This document shows positions 7,501 to 13,928 of a stretch of 14,605 nucleotides of DNA, piece by piece. Under the pieces are notes generated by a model. That model saw only the letters and a list, made by a program, of their open reading frames with translations, did no database searches and was not told the DNA's origin. Within the stretch, counting starts at the first letter, position 1; every line of letters begins with the position of its first letter. Both the position numbers and the translations under genes were made by a program. This DNA is from CAYUPY01 sp964446595 (GTDB lineage: Bacteria; Patescibacteriota; Dojkabacteria; J137; JAEUSD01), in contig CAYUPY010000036.1 in NCBI GenBank assembly GCA_964446595.1, positions 1 through 14,605 of the forward strand. The letters are read 5' to 3'.

Positions 7501-7824
7501 GCAAGTACAACTGTACTAACTGCTGAAAATTCTAAAATTGGAATTAAAGTTGGGTTAGAGACCACTTTAACGACAGAACTAGAGGAAGAAGGCTTAGTAC
7601 GAGAAATAGTTCGCCAGGTGCAAAACCTACGTAAGCAGATGAAGCTAGAGATGGGGGAGGAAATAAAATTCACCTACTCCGCGCCTGCAGAGCTTACTGG
7701 TATTATGCAAAAATACGAACAAGAAATAATGGAAGGTATTTCAGCCACGCAGATGGATTCTGGAGATACTAAAGATCAGGTTAAGATCAACGAATATAAT
7801 CTAGGTGTCTCTATAACGACTTAA
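4576..7824 (+). CDS. ileS: Isoleucyl-tRNA synthetase, type-2-like
   Basis: 1082 residues; attaches isoleucine to tRNAIle in the cytoplasm and clears mischarged valine. Class I catalytic core: signature HYAT at 55-58 in place of HxGH, WGWDTHGLPIE (about 83-93), SRSRFWGTAMPLW (about 458-470), DVWMDSGAMPF, and KMSKS at 682-686. The CP1 editing domain has WTTTPWT (234-240) and GTGILHVSPGFGEVDFELG with Asp342. A helical anticodon-binding domain follows (from about 790), and no Cys-rich zinc motif is visible at the C-terminus. Length and C-terminal form resemble the eukaryote-like type 2 enzymes, often less sensitive to mupirocin. Expression should be raised by uncharged tRNAIle through the T-box. 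No SD precedes the ATG. Substrate specificity is well supported by motifs and the Ile-codon T-box. Confidence 0.97.
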   Translation: MFNQPDSRPDFSKLDVAITEWWKENQIFEKSVSQREGAESYIFYDGPPFMSGMPHYATLLSSLPKDVIPRYQSMKGKYVERLWGWDTHGLPIENKVEDQLKLQGRRAILDYGLEGFIEKCYEWNRVGIENWRWYIDKIGRWADIDNAYRTLDQDYMESIWWAFKQMWDKGLIYKGRRVSMFSTDSSTPVSDFEVSMDPDNYRETKDIAIAVKFQLKDDSVAKLAVEGPVFAVAWTTTPWTIPANFALTVNPEATYLLAEVDGSKVIFAKDLLDNVQERVGAEKGIDVVKELTGKQLEGLAYLPPYDFFSANENDHHIYLSDAVTTTDGTGILHVSPGFGEVDFELGEELGLSFHQSVDDQGNMTVGPWKGTYLRDANSQITKDLLETGKLLFKHSYRHRLPYYRYENPLIYKAQENYFVNIQKLKQQLIKSNEDINWIPEHFKHGRFEYILENAPDWSISRSRFWGTAMPLWETEDGTQMVVGSRDELMELVNASDNDLQIKKIVLEEHADCDYSLEECSTDIDGFLNDPTETDLIYGSTQPMLSELRNKYFGETETESRTKPIKAGEQRPYYLVNGKPLDLHRPYIDEISFIKDGKTFKRTEFTLDVWMDSGAMPFAQFHYPAQNKEKFEHNFPGDFIAEYTGQIRAWFYVLHVMANALFDKPAFKNVLVTGVLAGTDGRKMSKSFGNYPDPKLTLEKYGGEALRLYFLGSTIMTGNDINFSEEELKLQLREFSIPLWNIYKYFVTYANMHEWVPKEEYAYNKRNVWNDEHPWNHIPIDSPGNELDAWMLTILQNHIGEVTAFMDAYELPKAVKSLKVLLDEISRWYIRRSRERFAAGEDMALTVLYYVLIEFCKLAAPIAPFTTEEIYRNLVVAQFSDMPYSVHLTDYPVVDVAFVDEYTRLIKEMEIVRQTAELGQMIRANNGLKVRQPLSRLEIELSTEHDLAGDLIVDWMKQIIADELNVKEVVEVPQISASTTVLTAENSKIGIKVGLETTLTTELEEEGLVREIVRQVQNLRKQMKLEMGEEIKFTYSAPAELTGIMQKYEQEIMEGISATQMDSGDTKDQVKINEYNLGVSITT

Positions 7825-7841
7825 GTTAGGTATGTTTGTAC

Positions 7842-7870
7842 TCGCCACAATCACGCAGTAGCTGTATACT
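7842..7870 (+). promoter_or_regulatory. Promoter for lepB, predicts leaderless mRNA
   Basis: TCGCCA (7842-7847, 4/6 to the -35 consensus), 17-base spacer, TATACT (7865-7870, 5/6 to -10). The expected start falls on the A of the lepB ATG at 7877. There is no SD in the 52-base gap, consistent with leaderless initiation. Confidence 0.5.
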
Positions 7871-7876
7871 AATGTA

Positions 7877-8521
7877 ATGGCTTATAACCCGTTTTTAAAA
7901 GCGAATACCGAAGGATCAGGAGCAAAAGGAAACTGGGTAATAGATTTACTCCAGTCAATAGTAATCGCCTTCTTTATAGTGATTGTCGTTTACTTGTTTA
8001 TAGTTATTCCTAACCAAGTTTCAGGCGATTCTATGGTCCCTAACTTTTCTAACCAAGAGCTTGTGCTCACTAGCAAAATTAACCAATGGCTGGGAGGAAC
8101 AGATCTAGGGCAGAATCTAAATCTAAATTATAAACGAGGAGAAGTTGTCGTTTTCCAAAAACCAGGTAAGGTTGACTTGATTAAAAGAGTAATTGGGTTA
8201 CCTGGCGAGACGGTGATGGTTCTGGATTGTGAAGTATACGTTAATGACCTTAGGATTGACGAAGAGTATATTCCTGATAGCACATGTACTACCCCCAACA
8301 ACTTTGCTACCGAAGGAAGACCCATCACCATCGGAGCTAATCAGTATTTCCTAATGGGAGATAACCGCGAAAATAGTAATGACTCACGCAGTCTAGATTA
8401 CGGACTGATAGAAAGAGAATGGATAAAAGGCAAAGTAGTTCTACGTTATCTACCTTTTGATAAATTTGGAGTAATTGGTGCCGGGGATATTACATATGAA
8501 AATGGCGATAGCGCCAACTAG
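7877..8521 (+). CDS. lepB: Signal peptidase I
   Basis: 214 residues. Membrane-bound serine protease that removes Sec/Tat signal peptides on the outer face of the cytoplasmic membrane. A cytoplasmic tail is followed by one transmembrane segment (about 22-45), then the catalytic Ser52 in SGDSMVPNF and the general-base Lys103 in LIKRVIGLPGE. The conserved box MGDNRENSNDSR is at 160-171. A Cys pair (Cys118 and Cys137) could form a disulphide. Only one membrane anchor is present, as in Gram-positive-type enzymes; E. coli LepB has two. Its own promoter is likely just upstream, and parA follows six bases after the stop. Confidence 0.95.
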   Translation: MAYNPFLKANTEGSGAKGNWVIDLLQSIVIAFFIVIVVYLFIVIPNQVSGDSMVPNFSNQELVLTSKINQWLGGTDLGQNLNLNYKRGEVVVFQKPGKVDLIKRVIGLPGETVMVLDCEVYVNDLRIDEEYIPDSTCTTPNNFATEGRPITIGANQYFLMGDNRENSNDSRSLDYGLIEREWIKGKVVLRYLPFDKFGVIGAGDITYENGDSAN

Positions 8522-8527
8522 TTAAAA

Positions 8528-9349
8528 ATGATTTTCACCATTATGAACCAAAAAGGTGGGGTTGGAAAAACCACCACCGTCATTAACTTAGGAGTAAACC
8601 TTGCTAAAGCAGGCAAAAAAGTACTCTTAATCGATTTGGATCCCCAAGCAAACCTCACCTCAGGTTTGGGTTTAACTGCACCTTCAGATGAAGGACAAGC
8701 GGAAGTACCACCAGACATCACTGGTCAGAACCGCAAGTTTCGCACAGTCTATGACGTGTTAATCAATGAACATCAGATTAGTGAAGTATTTCTTTCTAGC
8801 GAACAGGAGAATCTCTTTGTGCTGCCTTCTGGGATTGAGCTTTCAGGAGCAGAAGTAGAGATGGTTTCCATGATGTCTCGTGAGGCTATTCTAAAAAAAG
8901 CACTGGAACAACAGGTGGAGAACTACGATTTCGTATTGATTGATTGTCCTCCATCACTAGGACTACTAACTATTAACGCCCTTGTGGCAGCAGACAAGGT
9001 GCTAATCCCTATACAATGTGAATACTTTGCCCTAGAAGGACTGGGTCAACTTATGAATACCGTAAAATTAGTAAAAAACAAACTAAACCCTGCTTTAGAC
9101 ATCGGTGGTGTGATCCTGACAATGTTTGATAACCGTACGAATCTTAGTCGTGATGTGGCCGCAGAGGTAAAAAAATACTTTCAGCACAAGGTATTTAAAA
9201 CGATAGTCCCACGAAACATCCGTTTATCCGAGGCACCTTCGCATGGGATGCCCATTGAAGAATACGACCCGCAGTCAACTGGAGCAAAGGCTTACAGAAG
9301 CCTAGCAGACGAAGTACTTGACCGCTTTTCGATTGCCGCGGCAAGGTAA
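8528..9349 (+). CDS. parA: Chromosome partitioning ATPase ParA/Soj
   Basis: 273 residues. Deviant Walker A ATPase that binds DNA non-specifically as an ATP dimer and is released by ParB, moving the origin region. KGGVGKTTT at 9-17 holds the signature lysine; LIDLDPQANLT (34-44) is the A' motif; FVLIDCPPSLG (135-145) is Walker B. The C-terminal half has the Soj-type stretches MFDNRTNLSRDV and IPRNIRLSEAPSHG-like (VPRNIRLSEAPSHG). A slightly long insert (about 51-70) follows the A' region. The protein starts directly at the ATPase fold with no N-terminal helix-turn-helix, as in chromosomal Soj and unlike P1-type plasmid ParA. It lies 6 bases after lepB and 19 before parB. No SD is seen at the start. 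Confidence 0.95.
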   Translation: MIFTIMNQKGGVGKTTTVINLGVNLAKAGKKVLLIDLDPQANLTSGLGLTAPSDEGQAEVPPDITGQNRKFRTVYDVLINEHQISEVFLSSEQENLFVLPSGIELSGAEVEMVSMMSREAILKKALEQQVENYDFVLIDCPPSLGLLTINALVAADKVLIPIQCEYFALEGLGQLMNTVKLVKNKLNPALDIGGVILTMFDNRTNLSRDVAAEVKKYFQHKVFKTIVPRNIRLSEAPSHGMPIEEYDPQSTGAKAYRSLADEVLDRFSIAAAR

Positions 9350-9355
9350 TTAAAG

Positions 9356-9361
9356 TATCAT
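9356..9361 (+). promoter_or_regulatory. Possible -10 box for parB
   Basis: TATCAT (5/6 to TATAAT) ends 7 bases before the parB ATG at 9369, the same geometry as at lepB and the amidase gene. No convincing -35 is seen. It could give a leaderless parB message besides read-through from parA. No SD is present in the 19-base gap. Confidence 0.3.
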
Positions 9362-9368
9362 TTAAAAC

Positions 9369-10223
9369 ATGGCAAAACCTAAATCTGGACTTGGAAAAGG
9401 ATTATCAGCATTAATTAGCGAGGACACCTTGTCTAGCGTAAGCCAAGGCTACATCCCTGCTCTACCTATAGATGCCGTAAAGCCTAACCCATACCAACCA
9501 AGAATCGAAATGAATCCTGCCAATCTTGTGGAGTTAGCAGACTCCATTAGAGAGCATGGCGTAATTGAGCCACTAATCGTAACTAAACGTGGTGAAAACG
9601 AATTCGAGCTAATTGCAGGAGAAAGGCGATTAAGAGCCTCCAAACTTGCTGGAATGGCCACTGTACCTGTGGTGATTAAAGAGGCCTCCCCTCAGCAAAT
9701 GCTAGAACTCGCAGTTGTAGAGAATGTCCAGCGGGCCGACCTAAACGCCCTAGAAGAAGCTCTTGCTTTCTCTCAATTAGCCGAACTATACAAACTAACT
9801 CACGATGATATTGCTAAAAAGGTGGGCCTCAGCCGCCCAGGTGTGGCAAACAAAATTCGTCTTTTATCTTTACCAGAAGAATTAAAACGTGGTCTCTTAG
9901 AGGGCAAGATTAGTGAAGGTCATGCACGCGCCCTACTCGGACTTACAACTAAAGAAACAATGATTGCCACTTACAAAATTATTCTACGTGATAGCCTGTC
10001 CGTCAGAGCCACTGAGGAGCTAGTAAGAAGACTAAACCGTGGCCACAAGAATAAAAACCAACGTAACCAGCGAATTATCGATGAACGCACCACTGAATTG
10101 GAAAACCAACTTAAAGACCTATACGGCAGAGTAAGTCTATCCCGCTCTCAAAAGGGAGGAAAAATTGTCATCAAGTTCACCTCGGAGGATGAGTTAAACC
10201 AGCTGATTTCTAAGTTAACGTAA
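9369..10223 (+). CDS. parB: Chromosome partitioning protein ParB/Spo0J
   Basis: 284 residues. CTP-dependent clamp that loads at parS sites and spreads along DNA, partner of ParA. It opens with SGLGKGLSALI (6-16), the N-terminal ParA-stimulating motif. The ParB/Srx CTPase domain follows: PNPYQPR (39-45), LIAGERRLRAS (81-91, contains the GERR box) and ENVQRADLNALEEA (118-131, contains the ENxQR box). A helix-turn-helix (about 143-166, DDIAKKVGLSRPGVANKI) should bind parS. A basic linker (NRGHKNKNQRNQR) leads to a short C-terminal dimerisation segment (about 245-284). Length is typical of chromosomal ParB. I found no consensus parS in the window. Confidence 0.95.
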   Translation: MAKPKSGLGKGLSALISEDTLSSVSQGYIPALPIDAVKPNPYQPRIEMNPANLVELADSIREHGVIEPLIVTKRGENEFELIAGERRLRASKLAGMATVPVVIKEASPQQMLELAVVENVQRADLNALEEALAFSQLAELYKLTHDDIAKKVGLSRPGVANKIRLLSLPEELKRGLLEGKISEGHARALLGLTTKETMIATYKIILRDSLSVRATEELVRRLNRGHKNKNQRNQRIIDERTTELENQLKDLYGRVSLSRSQKGGKIVIKFTSEDELNQLISKLT

Positions 10224-10464
10224 AGGACACCAACTTTATTAGTGGATTTCTTAAATAATACTCCGCAAATATACCCTCGTACTGATTATAAATCTCATCA
10301 TAGTTCCTACCGTCACTTTCTAATACGAACACTACAATCAAACTAACAAAAACCAGAATCAAGATATCTGTGGGGTTAGAAGCAACTGCTGTAATAGGAT
10401 CTGCCACGTTTAAGTTTAGCGGACAACAGATGTTAAAAGGGCTACAGATGCTATAATTTCTCAT
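10210..10464 (-). CDS. Possible antisense small membrane protein
   Basis: An uninterrupted minus-strand frame fills the 239-base gap between parB and the amidase gene. It encodes one good transmembrane segment (ILILVFVSLIVVFVL) followed by an acidic, tyrosine-rich tail (DGRNYDEIYNQYEGIFAEYY) and a basic end. The composition looks protein-like rather than random. Start options are an ATG at 10464, which shares the tetramer CATG with the amidase start, or a GTG at 10407 that would avoid the amidase promoter and give 65 residues. No SD is seen for either. Its 3' end overlaps the last 14 bases of parB. I recognise no family, and chance is quite possible. Confidence 0.3.
   Translation of the reverse strand: MRNYSICSPFNICCPLNLNVADPITAVASNPTDILILVFVSLIVVFVLESDGRNYDEIYNQYEGIFAEYYLRNPLIKLVSFTLT
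10449..10457 (+). promoter_or_regulatory. Extended -10 promoter of the amidase gene
   Basis: TGCTATAAT: a perfect TATAAT (10452-10457) with the extended TGn element. The predicted start falls at 10463-10464, on the ATG itself, so the message should be leaderless; no SD is present. No clear -35 is visible, which is common with extended -10 promoters. Confidence 0.6.
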
Positions 10465-11893
10465 GCCTAACACACCTCGGATTCTGATTTCTGCTGGCCA
10501 TACTAGCATGGATCCTGGTGCTATCTTTCAAGACCTGAGGGAAGCAGACCTTAACCGCAGTATTGCTAAAAAAGTACTTGAAAACCTACAAAAAGCAAAA
10601 GGGATAGAGGTGCAGGCAGTTCCACTTGATCTTCCTCTATTCCAACGCCTGGAATGGATTAATAACACCGGCTACGATAAAGAAAGTAATGACATTCTAG
10701 TCGAAATTCATGTAAATGACGCTGACGGTTCTAAAAGAGGATTGGAATCTTGGTATGAAGGTAATGGAGATAATATCTCACAAAAATTGGCGGCCCTGCT
10801 GGTGGACCACCTGGCAGCTGAATTTAAATGGGAATCACATGGAGCCAAGAGTGAGTATGACCATGAGTTGGGTATGCTCACTTTCCTAAATCGCTCGAAA
10901 CCAGCAGCAGCAATTATTGAGATCCTCTTTCTAGACAACCCAGAAGATCAAAAGATTCTTCGTGATGAAGCACAACTTGATAAAATCGCAGCTAGCACAG
11001 CTGCTGCCATACTTAAATACTACAATAAAGATAGTCAGGGTGAGGAATTAGCGGGAAATGATAGACCCAATTTTACAGATATCCTCCAAAGGCAAGTAAA
11101 ATCAGACCCTAATAAAAATAAGAAGCCTAGTCTGTTTGACTTCCCCGGTCTCGGGGCCAGCGCAGGCAACGATAACTTTGATGATGAGGATGAAGACGAT
11201 GACTTTGGTTTCGGCGGAGGCCTCTTTGGCAATAAAGGGAACCAAGGCAACCCCTTAGCCTCCGCCGCCCCTACCCCTTCTTTACCTAGTGCTAAGCCAA
11301 CTACCCCTCCCGCATTTGGTGGAGGGCTGGGATCGAACTTCGGAGGTGGAACCAATTTTGGCGGGGGAACAAGTCTAGGTAGTGGTGGCGCAGGTGGCGG
11401 GTCCATGATGATGGACCGAGAACAGCGCAAAAAGGTGATAGAAGATAATTATGTCAAGATTCTAGGGCGAAAACCAAAACAAACTGATCTTAATTACTTC
11501 TTAAACCGAGGTACAAGTGAAGATGAATTAATCAAAAAGATGCTCGACTCTCAAGAACATGTGGATCTGGTAAAGTCAAAGAAAGAGTTAGAGGAGCTAA
11601 AAGAAAAGCATGAGAAATTAGAAGCTGAGGTAGAAAAAATGCGCGCAGGCATGAGGGATATGAAAGGCATACTAGATAACCTTAATCGTCTTATACTCCA
11701 CAAAAACCAGGCGATCAAAAGACTTGAACAGCTGGTGCAAAAAGAAAAAGGCGTCCCAAGCACAGTGCACAAGATGGAACTAGCTCAACCAGATGCAGAT
11801 CGTGCACCTCTTTCAGAAATCGCTCATCATGTGGATATGGCGATCAAACCCCTAGAAAAATTCTATCGGCAAATTATTAAGCGGTTTTCCTAA
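10463..11893 (+). CDS. Amidase_3 (N-acetylmuramoyl-L-alanine amidase) fused to linker, DUF4214-like segment and coiled coil
   Basis: 476 residues in four parts. (1) Residues 5 to about 187 form a zinc amidase domain: His13 (SAGHTSMDPGA), Glu27 (LREADLN), His83 (VEIHVND) and catalytic Glu153 (IIEILFLDNPED), the full set needed to cut the amide bond between MurNAc and L-Ala in peptidoglycan. (2) About 190-315 is a disordered linker with an acidic cluster (DDEDEDDD, 240-247), a Pro-rich part and Gly-rich GGGT repeats. (3) About 323-370 resembles DUF4214 (NYVKILGRKPKQTDLNYFLNRG). (4) About 371-430 is a charged coiled coil, then a short helical tail. No signal peptide or membrane segment is present, so how it reaches the wall is unknown. 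It sits between parB and rny under its own promoter. Domain 1 is firm, the DUF4214 match moderate. Confidence 0.88.
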   Translation: MPNTPRILISAGHTSMDPGAIFQDLREADLNRSIAKKVLENLQKAKGIEVQAVPLDLPLFQRLEWINNTGYDKESNDILVEIHVNDADGSKRGLESWYEGNGDNISQKLAALLVDHLAAEFKWESHGAKSEYDHELGMLTFLNRSKPAAAIIEILFLDNPEDQKILRDEAQLDKIAASTAAAILKYYNKDSQGEELAGNDRPNFTDILQRQVKSDPNKNKKPSLFDFPGLGASAGNDNFDDEDEDDDFGFGGGLFGNKGNQGNPLASAAPTPSLPSAKPTTPPAFGGGLGSNFGGGTNFGGGTSLGSGGAGGGSMMMDREQRKKVIEDNYVKILGRKPKQTDLNYFLNRGTSEDELIKKMLDSQEHVDLVKSKKELEELKEKHEKLEAEVEKMRAGMRDMKGILDNLNRLILHKNQAIKRLEQLVQKEKGVPSTVHKMELAQPDADRAPLSEIAHHVDMAIKPLEKFYRQIIKRFS

Positions 11894-11901
11894 AAATCAT
11901 G

Positions 11902-11907
11902 TATAAT
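11902..11907 (+). promoter_or_regulatory. Upstream -10 box of the rny leader
   Basis: A perfect TATAAT just after the amidase stop; no good -35. A start near 11914 would give rny a 5' UTR of about 180 bases. That leader contains an AGAGGAG (11931-11937) followed by a TTG-initiated five-codon frame at 11945, which may be chance. Confidence 0.4.
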
Positions 11908-12022
11908 GTCTCACAATCGAGATTATGCTTAGAGGAGCAGATTTTTGAAACTTGTACACTAAACTGAACCATGTTTGTAAACACATACAACCATTCCAAT
12001 TTACTGCCTGAATACTTGTCAT

Positions 12023-12045
12023 CCGGGTTATATAATTTAGCCGGG
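12023..12045 (+). promoter_or_regulatory. Second -10 box of rny flanked by CCGGG repeats
   Basis: TATAAT (12031-12036) with a weak CTGAAT (3/6) 17 bases upstream predicts a start near 12043 and a 5' UTR of about 50 bases. CCGGG occurs at 12023-12027 and again at 12041-12045, 18 bases apart, on each side of the -10, which might be an operator. The embedded CCGG is also palindromic. Confidence 0.35.
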
Positions 12046-12061
12046 TAATTAATCTATCCTC

Positions 12062-12097
12062 AAAGCATAGCTTTAAATTTTAACTTTAAAAGCTATG
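12062..12097 (+). promoter_or_regulatory. Hairpin enclosing the rny start codon
   Basis: CATAGCTTT (12066-12074) is a perfect complement of AAAGCTATG (12089-12097), a 9-bp stem that buries the rny ATG (12095-12097). Part of the 5' strand, GCTTT (12070-12074), can instead pair with AAAGC at 12062-12066 (loop ATA), freeing the start. The two foldings exclude each other. No SD precedes the ATG. A translational switch or autoregulation is an inference. Confidence 0.5.
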
Positions 12098-13555
12098 GAA
12101 AACATTTTATTAGTTTTAATCCTCTCCGCTGCGGGAGCAGCAGCTGGCTACTACTTCACTAATCAGCAAGCTAAAAATAAGGTAGAAGAAGCTAAGCGCG
12201 AAGCAGAGACTATCAAAAGCAAAGCTGAAATAGAAGCTGAAAAAACCAGCGTCGACATTACCGCTCAAGCTAAAGAAAAGGCAGGCAAGCTTAAAATTGA
12301 GCTAGAACGCCGCGAATACGACCTTAAACATAAGGAAGAACAATTCGAAAGAGAAATGCAGGCTTTAAAACAGTCCAAAAAGGACGTAAAAGCCCTGCGT
12401 ACAAAAATTGCCAGTGAACTTGAAAAGGTAGCTGGTATGCCAAAAGAAGAGGCAACAAAACGCCTTAAGGTAGAAATCGAAGAAGAACTCGACAGCTGGA
12501 TCGGCCAAGAGATTCGCAAACGCGAAAAACAAATTCAAAAAGAGTCAGAAGAAAAGGCTCGCGAAATCTTAGTTAACGTGATGCAAAAAAGTGCTACAGA
12601 TTTTGTGGTTGAAACTACCACTACTACTTTTGATATCCCTGACGAAGGTCTAAAAGGAAAAATCATTGGTAAAGAAGGTCGTAACATCCGCACTTTCGAA
12701 CGCCTTACAGGTGTAGACATTGTTGTAGATGAGGCTCCAAACCAGGTGACAATCTCTTGTTTTGACCCTATCCGCCGTGAAGTAGCCGCCCTAGCTCTTA
12801 AGAAACTCTTGGAGGACGGCCGAGTCCACCCAGCTGCTATTGAATCAGCAATCAAGAATATTAAGAGCGATATGGTTAAAGAAATCCGTAAGACTGGTGA
12901 ACAACTAGCCTATGACGCTGGATTTGCTGACTTACCTGATGAGATTGTCATGTTGTTAGGGCGATTCAAGTATCGTTTCAGTTATGGTCAAAACATGGTA
13001 AAGCACTCGCTAGAAATGGTTAACATTGGTGCACAACTTGCTAATGAGCTCGGCGCTGACGTAAAAATGACCAAATTAGCGTGTCTGTTGCACGATATCG
13101 GTAAAGTAATGACCCACGAATATGAGGGTAAACCCCATCATCACATTTCTGGTGACATCGTGCGCAAATACTTACGCGACGAAAAGCTAGCTAATGCGGT
13201 AGAGGCTCACCACTTTGATATTGAAGCACAGTCTATGGAAGCAGAAATCGTACGTATTGCCGATGCAATCTCCGGTAGTCGCCCAGGTGCTAGAAAAGAC
13301 AGTTATGACGAATACATCAAACGTGTTACTGCCTTAGAGAATATTGCTAAGCAGTACGACAGTGTGGCTGAGGCCTTCGCTGTACAGGCTGGACGCGAAG
13401 TACGTGTAGTTGTAAAACCTGATCAAGCAAGCGACAAAGACACCAAAACGTTAGCTCACAAAATTGCGCGTGAAATTGAGGACACTCAAAGTTATCCAGG
13501 AACAGTTAAAGTAACTGTGATCAGGGAAACAAGAGTTGTAGAGGAGGCTCGTTAG
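12095..13555 (+). CDS. rny: Ribonuclease Y
   Basis: 486 residues, somewhat shorter than the roughly 520 of B. subtilis RNase Y, mainly in the coiled coil. Membrane-anchored endoribonuclease that starts mRNA decay. Order: N-terminal membrane helix (about 3-20), long coiled coil (about 24-165), KH RNA-binding domain with GKIIGKEGRNIR (188-199), then the HD domain with His304, and the metal-binding His333-Asp334 in LLHDIGK. The C-terminal family signature follows: ADAISGSRPGARKDSYDEY and AVQAGREVRVVVKP. The ATG lies in a hairpin and lacks an SD, while two TATAAT boxes lie upstream. The next gene starts 4 bases after the stop and uses an SD inside the last rny codons. Confidence 0.97.
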   Translation: MENILLVLILSAAGAAAGYYFTNQQAKNKVEEAKREAETIKSKAEIEAEKTSVDITAQAKEKAGKLKIELERREYDLKHKEEQFEREMQALKQSKKDVKALRTKIASELEKVAGMPKEEATKRLKVEIEEELDSWIGQEIRKREKQIQKESEEKAREILVNVMQKSATDFVVETTTTTFDIPDEGLKGKIIGKEGRNIRTFERLTGVDIVVDEAPNQVTISCFDPIRREVAALALKKLLEDGRVHPAAIESAIKNIKSDMVKEIRKTGEQLAYDAGFADLPDEIVMLLGRFKYRFSYGQNMVKHSLEMVNIGAQLANELGADVKMTKLACLLHDIGKVMTHEYEGKPHHHISGDIVRKYLRDEKLANAVEAHHFDIEAQSMEAEIVRIADAISGSRPGARKDSYDEYIKRVTALENIAKQYDSVAEAFAVQAGREVRVVVKPDQASDKDTKTLAHKIAREIEDTQSYPGTVKVTVIRETRVVEEAR

Positions 13556-13559
13556 AATC

Positions 13560-13928
13560 ATGGGAATATATAATAATAGGATAAGCGAAGCAGCTGATTC
13601 CACCACATCAACCGAATCAAGAACAGCACAGATGGTGCTAAGCCACGGTACAGTCCGTGTCCTTAGCATTCACCCAGAGAATGCCCCTGCAGAAGTGCTG
13701 GCGGAAGGTTTGTATGAATGTAGTATGGAATCTTTAAGAAGAGAAAACTCAGCAGGACCAATGTTTTGGTTTACAGTAACCAGTACTGAAGATAAAGGAC
13801 AACCCATAAGGGTAACCTTAAGAAACCAGAATCAGCAGAACACAGTGAGTCTAGAACCTTTTCAAGCTGAGCTTATCACTAATGATTTGCTAACAGCCTT
13901 AACCAGTTATGTACAAGGGGCAAACTAG
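13560..13928 (+). CDS. Hypothetical protein co-translated with RNase Y
   Basis: 122 residues, no recognised family. A polar Ser/Thr-rich N-terminus (about 1-24) is followed by a compact part with alternating hydrophobic residues (GTVRVLSIHP, MFWFTVTST, QPIRVTLRN, TVSLEPFQAELI) that looks beta-rich, and a helical end (ITNDLLTALTSYV). No signal peptide or membrane segment. GAGGAGG (13541-13547) inside the last rny codons lies 12 bases before the ATG, a usable though long spacing. The four-base gap suggests coupled expression with rny, so a link to RNA decay is conceivable but unproven. Its TAG stop lies in the palindrome CTAG, which is also the stop of the convergent gene. Confidence 0.7.
   Translation: MGIYNNRISEAADSTTSTESRTAQMVLSHGTVRVLSIHPENAPAEVLAEGLYECSMESLRRENSAGPMFWFTVTSTEDKGQPIRVTLRNQNQQNTVSLEPFQAELITNDLLTALTSYVQGAN

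Noticed and set aside
7242..7673. 143-residue minus-strand frame inside ileS
   Set aside because: Ser/Ile-rich low-quality translation lying wholly within a strongly supported gene; a shadow frame.
8528..10462. Search for parS near parAB
   Set aside because: No match to the usual inverted repeat TGTTTCACGTGAAACA was found here or elsewhere in the window; the TTTCAC/GTGAAA at 4412-4436 belongs to T-box Stem II.
11035..11430. 131-residue Pro/Ser-rich frame on the minus strand
   Set aside because: It is the antisense shadow of the Asp/Gly-rich linker of the amidase gene; the proline and serine runs mirror Gly and Asp codons.
11945..11962. Five-codon leader peptide frame with an SD upstream of rny
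   Set aside because: Too short to separate from chance, with a TTG start and no codon run suggesting attenuation.
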